Source of the DNA: UBA2402 sp037139735
GTDB lineage: Bacteria > Planctomycetota > Phycisphaerae > Phycisphaerales > UBA1924
Assembly: GCA_037139735.1 (NCBI GenBank)
Contig: JBAXFU010000015.1
Span: 1 to 44,545, forward strand
Direction of reading: 5' to 3'
DNA length: 44,545 nucleotides
Shown here piece after piece: positions 8,610-19,155 of this stretch (positions are counted from its first letter, which is position 1; each line of letters starts with the position of its first letter). The position numbers and the translations under genes were made by a program. The notes beneath the pieces were generated by a model. It was not told the origin of the DNA, ran no database searches, and worked only from the letters and a program-made list of their open reading frames with translations.

Positions 8610-9386
8610 ATGATCAGGATCTTCCTCGCGGCGGTGGGTGTCTCGTGCGTGAGTTGCGCGGCGCAGGTCGTCTATGCCGATGGCGACTTTGCCGCGGGCA
8701 CATGGGGGCTCGAGGTGTTCCAGCGAGTCGAAGGCGGCACCGTCACCGGCGTCGCGTCGTTGAGCGGCCAGCCCGGCACGGCTCGTCGCGTCGCCAGTGC
8801 GGTCAACGGCGCCGCCGGCTCGAGCGTGATCGGCTTCCATCGATACGGCACGACCCTCGCCACGCGATATGAACCGGCGTCGCAGGGGCCGCTCGAATCC
8901 ATTTCGATGTCGATCGACGCGAGGATGGTGAACGGCTTTGGCGACGGGCAGGGCGTGAGCGTCGGGCTCAAGCAAGGGCAGATCGTCTATGCCGCGGGAG
9001 GGTTGGTCACGGGGTCCTCGGGTTCGTGGATCCGGCTCGACTTCGCGAACCTCGGCATCGACCAGTTCTCTCGCATCGACGGCCAACCCGGGCGTCCGGA
9101 CTTCTCCGCCGCGGGTCAGCCCATCAGGTTCGGCTTCGTCACCTCGAACTCGACGACTGGCGGGGCGTACTCGATCGTCGTCGACTACGACAACTTCCGA
9201 GTGGTCGCCAGACGCCCCTGCAAGGCGGACTTCAATGGCGACGGCGGCGTCGACGGGTCCGATGTCGCCGCGTTCTTCGTCGCGTGGGAGGCGGGCGGGG
9301 CCGTCTCGGACGTCAACGAGGACGGCGGCGTCGACGGCTCGGACGTCGAGGCCTTCTTCGTGGTGTGGGAGGCGGGCGGCTGCTGA
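8610..9386 (+). CDS. Secreted protein of unknown function with Cys-bracketed dockerin-like tail
   Basis: This protein has 258 residues. The ATG at 8610 is preferred over the in-frame ATG at 8604 because GGAG (8599-8602) lies 7 nt before it. Residues 2-19 form a signal peptide that includes two Cys. The central about 180 residues are beta-rich with no family I can name; stretches such as F-G-D-G-Q-G-V-S-V-G-L and I-V-V-D-Y-D-N-F resemble jelly-roll or lectin-like folds but this is not firm. The last 55 residues are two tandem dockerin/EF-hand-like loops (D-F-N-G-D-G-G-V-D-G-S-D and D-V-N-E-D-G-G-V-D-G-S-D), each followed by F-F-V-x-W-E. The tail starts with Cys and ends with Cys as the last residue. 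Calcium binding and a sorting or attachment role are inferred. The next gene carries the same tail. Confidence 0.9.
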   Translation: MIRIFLAAVGVSCVSCAAQVVYADGDFAAGTWGLEVFQRVEGGTVTGVASLSGQPGTARRVASAVNGAAGSSVIGFHRYGTTLATRYEPASQGPLESISMSIDARMVNGFGDGQGVSVGLKQGQIVYAAGGLVTGSSGSWIRLDFANLGIDQFSRIDGQPGRPDFSAAGQPIRFGFVTSNSTTGGAYSIVVDYDNFRVVARRPCKADFNGDGGVDGSDVAAFFVAWEAGGAVSDVNEDGGVDGSDVEAFFVVWEAGGC

Positions 9387-9423
9387 ATCGTTGCGTCCGA
9401 CCTTGTTCAAGGCTCGACGCGGC

Positions 9424-10938
9424 ATGATCATGGGTTCATTCATGACCACCTTCGACACGTCACGGATCATCCGACTCGCCGCCGCGGCGACACTCATGCT
9501 CGCAGGGTCCTCGCTCGCGCAGCCGCAGGACTGGTCCAACCTTGGCGGCAACGGCCGCATGAACGGACTGGTGAACGTCAACGGCCCCGACGGGGTCGGC
9601 GCCTCGGACCTGCTGTGGCAGGGCGGCCCCTTCAGCTACATCGCGTGGAACCCCGTCATCGAGGGCCGCCGCGTCTTCATGGTGAGGCAGACCGCCTTCC
9701 CCCAAGGCACGCCGCCGCCCAACGACGCCACGATCTACGCGATGGACCTCGATACGGGCGCGGTCCTGTGGACCGCCGACCTGCCCTTCGAGACGGGCGA
9801 CTGGACGACGTGGATCGCGGGCGTCAAGAGCGGGCGGCTCTTCGCCAGCCGCTCGGGCAACGGGGGCAGCGTCGACGCCCCGCTCTACTGCCTCGACGCG
9901 GCGACGGGCGCGGTGCTGTGGCACACGGCGGGGGGCACGAGCGTGCCCCGATACCAGATCCTCGCCGGCCCCTACACCGGCGCGGTCTTCGCCGATGACG
10001 GCGACCTCATCGTGCCTTCGTGGCGGTGGATCGAACGCATCGACGCCGTGACGGGGCAACTCCTCTGGCGGACCGCGCGCGTCGAGCAGGTGGGCAACAC
10101 CACCGGCGTCGTGATCAACGGCAACGCCGTCTACACCGCCGACCTCGTCACCGGCAACCGCATCGCCGTCCGCAAGTTCGACGCCACCACCGGCGCTTCT
10201 CTCTATCAGGGCCCTTCGCTCGCCGGCGGCCTGCTCCACAACGGCCTGTACATCGGCACCGACGGCCGCATCTACCTCCCCTTCTCGCAGAACTTCAGCG
10301 TCAGCAGCGACTTCCTCTACTCCTTCACCGACACCGGCACCGCCATCGTCCAGAACTGGCGCACCTCCTCCGGCGGCGGCGGCGAGTACTCGCGATGGGG
10401 CGTCGGGCCCGACGGCTCCATCTACAGCATGTCATGGACCGGCACGCAGGACAACGTGGCCTCCGGCACCCTCCAGCGGCTCAACCCCGCCACCGGCGCG
10501 GTCATCGCCACCCACCCCGCGCCCATCACCGGCGACTACATGCAGGTCCACATGGCCGTCGACGCCCGCGGCGTCATCTACCTCTCCAACGGCACCGCCG
10601 GCGGCGCCAACGGCGGCCGCCTCTATTCCTTCAACCCCGATCTCACGCTTCGCTGGGAAACACCCTTTGACGGCAATCTCAATCAAGGCGGCCCCGTGCT
10701 CGGCACCGACGGCACGCTCGTGGTCGCCAGCACCGGCACCCTCGTCCGCGCGTACCGAACCACGGCCTCCTGCCCTGCCGACTTCAACGGCGACGGCGGC
10801 ATCGACGGCGCGGATGTCGAGGCCTTCTTCCTCGTCTGGCAGACCGGCGACACCCGCGCCGACGTCAACCAGGACGGCGGCGTCGACGGCGGCGACGTGC
10901 AGACCTTCTTCATCCTGTGGCAGGCCGGCGGCTGCTGA
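9424..10938 (+). CDS. Secreted PQQ-type beta-propeller protein with dockerin-like tail
   Basis: About 504 residues from the ATG at 9424. In-frame ATGs at 9430 and 9442 are alternatives, since none has a strong ribosome binding site. A signal peptide ends near S-S-L-A-Q. The body carries repeated blades of the PQQ-binding-like (BamB/quinoprotein) type, with phrases such as Y-A-M-D-L-D-T-G-A-V-L-W, C-L-D-A-A-T-G-A-V-L-W and I-D-A-V-T-G-Q-L-L-W at regular spacing, then R-L-N-P-A-T-G-A-V. These shapes indicate a 7-8 bladed propeller; no dehydrogenase active site is evident, so a binding or scaffold role is more likely than catalysis. The final 55 residues are the Cys-to-Cys double dockerin-like module. 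It follows another tailed protein after 37 nt and faces birA with a 14-bp gap. Confidence 0.9.
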   Translation: MIMGSFMTTFDTSRIIRLAAAATLMLAGSSLAQPQDWSNLGGNGRMNGLVNVNGPDGVGASDLLWQGGPFSYIAWNPVIEGRRVFMVRQTAFPQGTPPPNDATIYAMDLDTGAVLWTADLPFETGDWTTWIAGVKSGRLFASRSGNGGSVDAPLYCLDAATGAVLWHTAGGTSVPRYQILAGPYTGAVFADDGDLIVPSWRWIERIDAVTGQLLWRTARVEQVGNTTGVVINGNAVYTADLVTGNRIAVRKFDATTGASLYQGPSLAGGLLHNGLYIGTDGRIYLPFSQNFSVSSDFLYSFTDTGTAIVQNWRTSSGGGGEYSRWGVGPDGSIYSMSWTGTQDNVASGTLQRLNPATGAVIATHPAPITGDYMQVHMAVDARGVIYLSNGTAGGANGGRLYSFNPDLTLRWETPFDGNLNQGGPVLGTDGTLVVASTGTLVRAYRTTASCPADFNGDGGIDGADVEAFFLVWQTGDTRADVNQDGGVDGGDVQTFFILWQAGGC

Positions 10939-10952
10939 CGGTCTGGCTTCGG

Positions 10953-11765
10953 TCAGCGGCCCCTGGGCTCGCTTCGCACCGCGGTCGCCGCGGACACTCG
11001 TTCGAGCCCGCCGCTCGTGCGAAGTTCGATGAACTCGAGAGGCTCGATTCGCTCCACCACGCCCTCGATCCGCGCGGCCCCCGACTCGAAGGCCGTCGAC
11101 GCGCCCCGGAGCGCATCGTGACGCTTCCACCGCTCCACGATCTCCTCGCGAGGGCGTCGCGACCAGTCGATCACCGCGCGAGCGAGCGCTCCCGCCAGTC
11201 GCGGCCGCGAACACGCGGCGTGCAGGCATGCCAGCGACGTGGCGAGGTCGCGAAGGGGTGGCGGGAAGTCCGTCGGTTGTTGATGCACGTTGATGCCGAT
11301 GCCCGCCAGCACGCGGCCCTCGGAACGCTCGATCAGCACGCCCCCAAGCTTGCGGACGCCTCGGCCCGACGCGTCGACGAGCATCAGGTCGTTGGGCCAC
11401 CGCAGCCCCAGCGGCGGCATCCTGCGTCCCAAGACGCAGCCGATGGCATCGAGGGCCGCGATGCCGCAGGCCAGCGAGAGACTTCTCGCATCGACGTCGA
11501 CATCGGAAAGGACCAGCGTGAGCGCCACGCCCAGGCCTTGGTCGTCCGCCCAGCGTCGTCCCAGTCGACCTCGCCCGGCGGTCTGCCTCGCGGCCAGCAC
11601 GGCCAGCGGCGTCGGCCCTCGCCACCCTCGAGCCGCATCCTGCGTGGACCGGGCCTGCGCCAGAAGACGAAGCGGTGGGGCGGCTCCGAAACTCGCGGGC
11701 CACGTCGAGAGTCGGCCGTCAAGGCGATTCATGGCCGGCACGCCCCGCGGGTCATCCGTCGACAT
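10953..11765 (-). CDS. birA: Biotin--[acetyl-CoA-carboxylase] ligase (class I, no DNA-binding domain)
   Basis: This 270-residue protein activates biotin to biotinyl-AMP and attaches it to carboxyl carrier proteins. The family motifs are visible: S-T-Q-D near residue 40, Q-T-A-G-R-G-R-L-G-R-R-W near residues 61-72, the L-R-W-P-N-D-L-M stretch near residue 122, K-L-G-G-V-L-I-E near residue 139 and G-I-G-I-N-V-H near residue 154. The N-terminal helix-turn-helix of bifunctional BirA is absent, so it should not act as a repressor. The start at 11765 overlaps the end of nadC by 14 nt; an ATG at 11729 is an equally reasonable start because the first 12 residues are poorly conserved in style. It is the last gene of the peptidase-nadC-birA unit. 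Confidence 0.93.
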   Translation of the reverse strand: MSTDDPRGVPAMNRLDGRLSTWPASFGAAPPLRLLAQARSTQDAARGWRGPTPLAVLAARQTAGRGRLGRRWADDQGLGVALTLVLSDVDVDARSLSLACGIAALDAIGCVLGRRMPPLGLRWPNDLMLVDASGRGVRKLGGVLIERSEGRVLAGIGINVHQQPTDFPPPLRDLATSLACLHAACSRPRLAGALARAVIDWSRRPREEIVERWKRHDALRGASTAFESGAARIEGVVERIEPLEFIELRTSGGLERVSAATAVRSEPRGR

Positions 11766-12717
11766 CCATGGCCACGTCGAGCACGACGGCCGAATGGGTG
11801 AGTCCGCCCACGCTGATGCGGTCGACGCCGGTGCGGGAGATGGCCTTGATCGTCTCGAGGGTGATGCCGCCCGAGGCCTCGAGTTCGAGCGCGGGGTTGA
11901 CCTCGTCGCGACGTCGCGCCGCGTGGGTCATGCGTTCGCACGACATGTTGTCGAGCAGGATGATGTCGACGGTGCCGGGGGGCAGCGTGAGCAGCGCCTC
12001 GAACTGATCGAGCGTGTCCACCTCCACCTCGATGAAGGCGGGATGGCCCTTCACCCTCGCCAGCGTGGCGGCACGCTGGATGAACCTGGGCAGATCCTTC
12101 ACGTCGACGCCCGCGATGTGGTTGTCCTTGATGAGCACGGCGTCGAAGAGGCCGATGCGGTGGCAGAAGCCCCCGCCGCAGCGGACGGCGTACTTCTCGA
12201 GCACCCGGAGGCCCGGGGTCGTCTTGCGGGTGTCGTAGAGCCTGGCGCGGCCGCCGGGTTCCATGGCCCTCGCGAAGGTCCGCGTGCGCGTGGCGATGCC
12301 CGACAGTCGCCCGAGCAGGTTCAGCAGCGTGCGCTCGAGGCCGAGCAACTCGTCGAGCGGCCCCCGCAGGGTCGCCAGCGTCGTCAGGGGGGCGACGTCC
12401 TCGCCGTCCGAGGCATGGGTGGTGGCGGTCGAACTGGGCGCAAAGAGTCGCATGAGCTCCGGCAGGGCCGCCAGCCCGGCGATCCTGCCCGCGCCCCGCG
12501 CCACCACCTTGGCCTCGCCGATGCGGGCCACGTCGATGCAGCATTCCGACGTGATGTCGCCGTCGCTGCGGACCGTGTCGCGGCCCGGCGCGGAGGAGGG
12601 GCGCGGGATGCCCATGTCCTCGTCGTGCGCGAGTTCCAGGAGCCGCCGGATCAGGCCCGTCATGTCGAATCTCGCGTAGAGATCCGAGAGCGAGAGCGTG
12701 TTGGTGCTGTCGATCAT
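11752..12717 (-). CDS. nadC: Nicotinate-nucleotide pyrophosphorylase (carboxylating)
   Basis: This 321-residue quinolinate phosphoribosyltransferase makes nicotinate mononucleotide from quinolinate and PRPP in de novo NAD synthesis. Diagnostic motifs are D-T-R-K-T-T-P-G-L-R near residue 163, K-Y-A-V-R-C-G-G-G near residue 176, the H-R-x-G-L-x-D stretch, I-K-D-N-H near residue 197, E-V-E-V near residue 227, L-L-D-N-M near residue 250 and S-G-G-I-T near residue 280. It is slightly longer than average (about 280-300) because of an insert around residues 95-110. The start lies 31 nt after the peptidase stop, and its end overlaps birA, so the three genes are likely one transcript. nadA and nadB are not in the window. 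Confidence 0.96.
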   Translation of the reverse strand: MIDSTNTLSLSDLYARFDMTGLIRRLLELAHDEDMGIPRPSSAPGRDTVRSDGDITSECCIDVARIGEAKVVARGAGRIAGLAALPELMRLFAPSSTATTHASDGEDVAPLTTLATLRGPLDELLGLERTLLNLLGRLSGIATRTRTFARAMEPGGRARLYDTRKTTPGLRVLEKYAVRCGGGFCHRIGLFDAVLIKDNHIAGVDVKDLPRFIQRAATLARVKGHPAFIEVEVDTLDQFEALLTLPPGTVDIILLDNMSCERMTHAARRRDEVNPALELEASGGITLETIKAISRTGVDRISVGGLTHSAVVLDVAMDVDG

Positions 12718-12748
12718 GCCCTTGCGTTCCGCGTCGATGCCGCGGGGT

Positions 12749-14836
12749 TCACTGTTGCGCCTTGGGGGCCCTGGCCACCAGCGTGCACTCGGTCGTGAAC
12801 TCCTTCATCGCCCCGTCCGTCTTGCGGCGGTACGTGATCTTCACGACATCGCCCGGCTTGGCCTTCGAGAGCAGCGGCATCCAGCCCGCCACGTCCTTGA
12901 GCTCGGTGTCGTTCCACTTGGTCATCAGATCGCCTTCCTTGAGCCCCGCCTTGGCGGCGGGCAGATCGGGGAAGACCTCGCCCACGAGCACGCCCGGCTC
13001 CTCGCCGGCGTAGTCGCCCGGCGCGATGCCGAAACGCACGCCCACGGCCACGCCCCCGACGTTGCCGGGGCGGTTCTCCTGGGCCGGATCATCCTTCTTG
13101 CCCTCATCCTTCTTGTCGTCGACGGGCGCGTCGGCCTTGGGTTCGCCGTTCGAGAAGACGAAGGGTTCGGGGCGTCTGGCGGCATCGAAGCCGATGCGGA
13201 AGGCCAAGTCCGCCACCTGCACCGCGCCGTCGAAGTTGATCGTGTCGACCACGTCGGCGGGCGTGTGATATTCCTTGTGGAGTTGGGTGAAGAAGAAGAG
13301 CGTGGGCACCTTGACGCCCGTGAACGACGCGTGGTCGGAGGGGCCAAAGCCGCTCTTGGTCTGCTTGATCTTGAGCCCGGAGGAGTCGACGTACGGCTGC
13401 AGCCACGCCTCGAATCCCTCGGCGGTGCCGACGCCGCCGAGTTCCATCTTGCCTTCGCGCAGGCGGCCGATCATGTCCATGTTCAGCATCATCGCGTGCT
13501 TTTCGATGGGGACGATCGGGTGCTTCACGTAGTGACGCGAGCCCACCAGTCCCGATTCCTCGGCGCTGAACCACAGGAAGAGGATCGACCTGGCCTGGGC
13601 CCCTTCGGCCAACGCGGCATAGGCCTTCACGAATCGCTCGGCGGTGAGCAGGTTGCCCGAGGTGCCGCTGCCGTTGTCGTCGGCGCCGGCGTGGATCTTG
13701 CCTCGGGGGTCGGGGTCGCGGGAGCCGAAGTAGCCGTAGCCCACGTGGTCGTAGTGGCTGCCGATGACGATGAACTCCTCGGCCAGCGCGCCCTTGCCCG
13801 GCAGGATGGCGCCGACGTTGTCCGTGAGCAGGGGAACCCGCTCGACGCCCACCTTCACGGTCGCCCTGGCCTTGGGCAGCGCGATGATGCCGGCGGTTTC
13901 CTTCGCCAGCGTGTCGGCCTGTTCGCGAAGGTCGCGAAGACCGCGGCCGGATTCGTCCGCGGCCTTCACCAGCCGGTCCGCGGCGTCCTGCGACATCATG
14001 ATCACCGGCACCTTGCTCGAGTTGCCCCTCGCGCCGCTCAACTCGAGCCCTTCCAGCTTGGTCGCCCTCGGATCATCCGCGCCGGGAGGATTGACGAGGA
14101 TGATCGCGGCCGCGCCGGCCCGCTCGACCGCCCGCAGCTTGGAATCGAGGGCCGCCGCGGTCGTCCATGCGCCCGACGCTCCCCAGCGGCTCTTGCCCTT
14201 CTCGTCCATGGGCTCGAACCGCAGCACCATCGCGATCTTGCCCTCGACCTTCGCGCCGCCGAAGAAGGTGTCGTACCCCTTGTCGTCGCTGCGAGTCGCG
14301 TAGCCGACGAAGGCGATCTCGCCGGTCACGTCGCCGCTGCCCGAATAGCCGAGCACCTTGTAGTCGACGTCGGGCTTGAACGCGGCGATCGTGCCGCCGA
14401 CGTCGAAGGAGACCGCCTGCGAGACGATCTTGGTCGAGTCGCCCGGCCGCAGCGAGGGCGGCGCGGTGAAGACCTGCCGGTAGTTCGACCGCGGGCGGCT
14501 CTCGACCACCTTTCCCTCGGCGTCCTTGGTCTCGGTCGGGAAGGCGGGTTCCAGTCCCAGCCGCCTCAGTTGGAACTCGATGTACTGGGCCGCCAGCCGG
14601 TTGCCGTCCGTTCCCGGCGCGCGGCCCTCGAAGAAGGGGTTGGCGATCGTCGTGAGGTGGTTGCGGTAGAGGGCCGTCAGCGAACGCATCTCCTCCTCGG
14701 TCGCCGGGAGCGTCACCGAGGCGGGAGAGGACGGCTCGAGCGTGGCGGGCGTCACGGGCGTGCCGGCGCGGCAGGCGAGCGTGAGGGTGGCGATCGACAG
14801 GAGGGAGGCCCAGCAGGGGTGGGAGCGTCGGTTCAA
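12749..14836 (-). CDS. Lipoprotein PA-domain / M28 metallopeptidase / PDZ protein, TTG start
   Basis: 695 residues starting at a TTG placed 5 nt after a perfect GAGGAG. The alternative ATG at 15025 would add 63 Pro/Arg-rich residues. The N-terminus (N-R-R-S-H-P then a hydrophobic core) ends in L-T-L-A-C with Cys22 as the likely lipidated residue. A protease-associated (PA) domain occupies roughly residues 130-330, inserted before the catalytic part. The M28 dizinc site is visible: H-Y-D-H at 361-364, A-D-D-N-G-S-G near 385-391, catalytic A-E-E-S with Glu426/427, M-D-M-I-G-R with Asp454 and H-T-P-A-D with His524. A Lys/Asp-rich linker (about 565-590) leads to a PDZ domain (about 592-690). It is probably an outer-membrane or periplasmic aminopeptidase. 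It leads the nadC-birA unit. Confidence 0.93.
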   Translation of the reverse strand: MNRRSHPCWASLLSIATLTLACRAGTPVTPATLEPSSPASVTLPATEEEMRSLTALYRNHLTTIANPFFEGRAPGTDGNRLAAQYIEFQLRRLGLEPAFPTETKDAEGKVVESRPRSNYRQVFTAPPSLRPGDSTKIVSQAVSFDVGGTIAAFKPDVDYKVLGYSGSGDVTGEIAFVGYATRSDDKGYDTFFGGAKVEGKIAMVLRFEPMDEKGKSRWGASGAWTTAAALDSKLRAVERAGAAAIILVNPPGADDPRATKLEGLELSGARGNSSKVPVIMMSQDAADRLVKAADESGRGLRDLREQADTLAKETAGIIALPKARATVKVGVERVPLLTDNVGAILPGKGALAEEFIVIGSHYDHVGYGYFGSRDPDPRGKIHAGADDNGSGTSGNLLTAERFVKAYAALAEGAQARSILFLWFSAEESGLVGSRHYVKHPIVPIEKHAMMLNMDMIGRLREGKMELGGVGTAEGFEAWLQPYVDSSGLKIKQTKSGFGPSDHASFTGVKVPTLFFFTQLHKEYHTPADVVDTINFDGAVQVADLAFRIGFDAARRPEPFVFSNGEPKADAPVDDKKDEGKKDDPAQENRPGNVGGVAVGVRFGIAPGDYAGEEPGVLVGEVFPDLPAAKAGLKEGDLMTKWNDTELKDVAGWMPLLSKAKPGDVVKITYRRKTDGAMKEFTTECTLVARAPKAQQ

Positions 14837-14841
14837 GGGAA

Positions 14842-14847
14842 CTCCTC
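14842..14847 (-). promoter_or_regulatory. Ribosome binding site of the TTG-started peptidase
   Basis: GAGGAG on the minus strand lies 5 nt before TTG. It decides the start, since the TTG also places the lipobox Cys at residue 22. Confidence 0.75.
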
Positions 14848-15134
14848 GTGCAAGTGGGGGCAAGTGGGCAATGGTCGGGGCCGTGGGGGCTGCGGGAGGG
14901 GAGGGAGGGGCCGGCGGGATGGTAGTGAAGATGGGCAGGTGAGGCCCGCAGTCCCCCTTCGTACGCCTCCGGGAGCCCGGCGTTCCCCGGGGCCGGTCAA
15001 ACCCCCGAATCCCGACCGGTTCCAAGGCGCGTCGCTACCATTTCCGCCCGGGCCCGGACGCCTGCCCGATGCCCGTTCCCTCCCGCACGCGAGTTGCCCG
15101 CAGCGACCCTTTGCTCGGCCTCCCGGACACCGCC
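14848..15134. other. Divergent intergenic region between the peptidase and gcvP
   Basis: About 290 bp serve both directions. It contains purine-rich G-tracts near 14880-14925 and a candidate plus-strand -10 (TACCAT, 15036-15041) without a convincing -35. I looked for a glycine riboswitch ahead of gcvP and saw no tandem aptamer-like pattern. Short open frames here have no ribosome binding sites and look like noise. Confidence 0.4.
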
Positions 15135-18131
<2,997 letters not shown>

Positions 18132-18154
18132 GCGAGCCCGTTCCCGACGACCCC

Positions 18155-18652
18155 ATGTCGAAGCTCTCGCACATCGACGCCTCCGGCGCGGCCTCCATGG
18201 TCGACGTGGGCGACAAGCCCGTGACGCGCCGGGTCGCCGTGGCCGAGGCCTTCGTCGACGTCTCGCCGTCGCTCGCCGCCGCCATTCGCGAGAACTCGCT
18301 CGCCAAGGGCGACCTGCTCGCCGTCGCGCGGCTCGCGGGCATCCAGGCCGCCAAGCGCACCGACGAGCTCATTCCCCTCTGCCATTCCCTGCCCCTCGAT
18401 GTCGTCGACGTGCAGGCCACCGTCACGCCCGCCGACGCGACCTCGCATCACGTGCGGCTCGTCGCCACCGCCTCGACGCACGCTCGCACCGGCGTCGAGA
18501 TGGAGGCCCTCGTCGCCGCGGGCGTCGCTGCATTGACCGTCATCGACATGGGCAAGGCCGTCGACAAGACCATGGTCGTCCGCGGCCTGCGGGTGCTCGA
18601 GAAGCGGGGGGGTCGCAGCGGCGAGTACGTGGCGCAGGATCGCCTGCCGTGA
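18155..18652 (+). CDS. moaC: Cyclic pyranopterin monophosphate synthase
   Basis: This 165-residue protein converts the MoaA product 3',8-cyclo-7,8-dihydro-GTP to cyclic pyranopterin monophosphate in molybdenum cofactor synthesis. Family motifs are M-V-D-V-G-D-K near residue 15, K-G-D-L-L near residue 50, K-R-T-D-E-L-I-P-L-C-H-S-L-P near residues 66-79, T-G-V-E-M-E-A-L near residue 113 and D-M-G-K-A-V-D-K near residue 132. It lies 23 nt after gcvP and overlaps the following MogA-type gene by 4 nt (GTGA), so those two are translationally coupled. Confidence 0.96.
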   Translation: MSKLSHIDASGAASMVDVGDKPVTRRVAVAEAFVDVSPSLAAAIRENSLAKGDLLAVARLAGIQAAKRTDELIPLCHSLPLDVVDVQATVTPADATSHHVRLVATASTHARTGVEMEALVAAGVAALTVIDMGKAVDKTMVVRGLRVLEKRGGRSGEYVAQDRLP

Positions 18653-19155
18653 GCGACGCCCCCTTCGTCATTCGCGCCGCCGTGCTGACCGTGTCGGACC
18701 GTTGCGCCGCCGGCGAGGCCGTCGATGCCTCGGGGCCTCGCGTCGAGGCGACGCTGCGCGAGCGACTCGGGGCGGCGGTGCTGGAGCGGGCGATCGTCCC
18801 CGACGGCATCGAACCCGTCGAGGGCATGCTCCGCCTCTGGTGCGACCTTCGAGCGGGGCTTCACCTCGTGGCCGTCACCGGGGGCACGGGCTTCTCGCCT
18901 CGCGACCTCACGCCCGAGGCGGCCATGCGGGTCATCGAGCGGCCCGCGCCCAACCTGATGGAGCTCGCGAGAGCGAGGTGCGGGGCCGCGCACCCCAAGG
19001 CGTACCTTTCCCGCGCGGTGGCGGGCGTCGCCGGTCGCACCCTCATCGTCACGCTTCCGGGTTCGCCCGCCGGCGCGGCCGAGATGCTCGAGGCCATCGC
19101 CGACGTGCTGCCGCACGCCGTTCGACTCGCAACGGGCGATCGTGCCGGTCACTGA
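18649..19155 (+). CDS. mogA: MogA/MoaB-type molybdopterin adenylyltransferase
   Basis: This 168-residue protein has a GTG start overlapping the moaC stop. The MoCF-binding fold is indicated by L-T-V-S-D-R-C near residue 13, V-T-G-G-T-G-F near residue 76, S-P-R-D-L-T-P-E near residue 83 and L-P-G-S-P-A-G-A near residue 138. The family adenylates molybdopterin before molybdate insertion (MogA) or acts similarly (MoaB); the two cannot be told apart with certainty here. The coupling with moaC supports a cofactor-synthesis role. It runs convergently into asnB with a 7-bp overlap of the two coding ends. Confidence 0.9.
   Translation: MSDAPFVIRAAVLTVSDRCAAGEAVDASGPRVEATLRERLGAAVLERAIVPDGIEPVEGMLRLWCDLRAGLHLVAVTGGTGFSPRDLTPEAAMRVIERPAPNLMELARARCGAAHPKAYLSRAVAGVAGRTLIVTLPGSPAGAAEMLEAIADVLPHAVRLATGDRAGH

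Noticed and set aside
8610..10938. Cellulosome component reading of the dockerin-like tails
   Set aside because: No cohesin or glycoside hydrolase is encoded in the window and the tail occurs on a protease and a propeller, so a cellulosome is not supported.
14848..15134. Possible glycine riboswitch ahead of gcvP
   Set aside because: No tandem aptamer-like conserved segments or following expression platform could be recognised.
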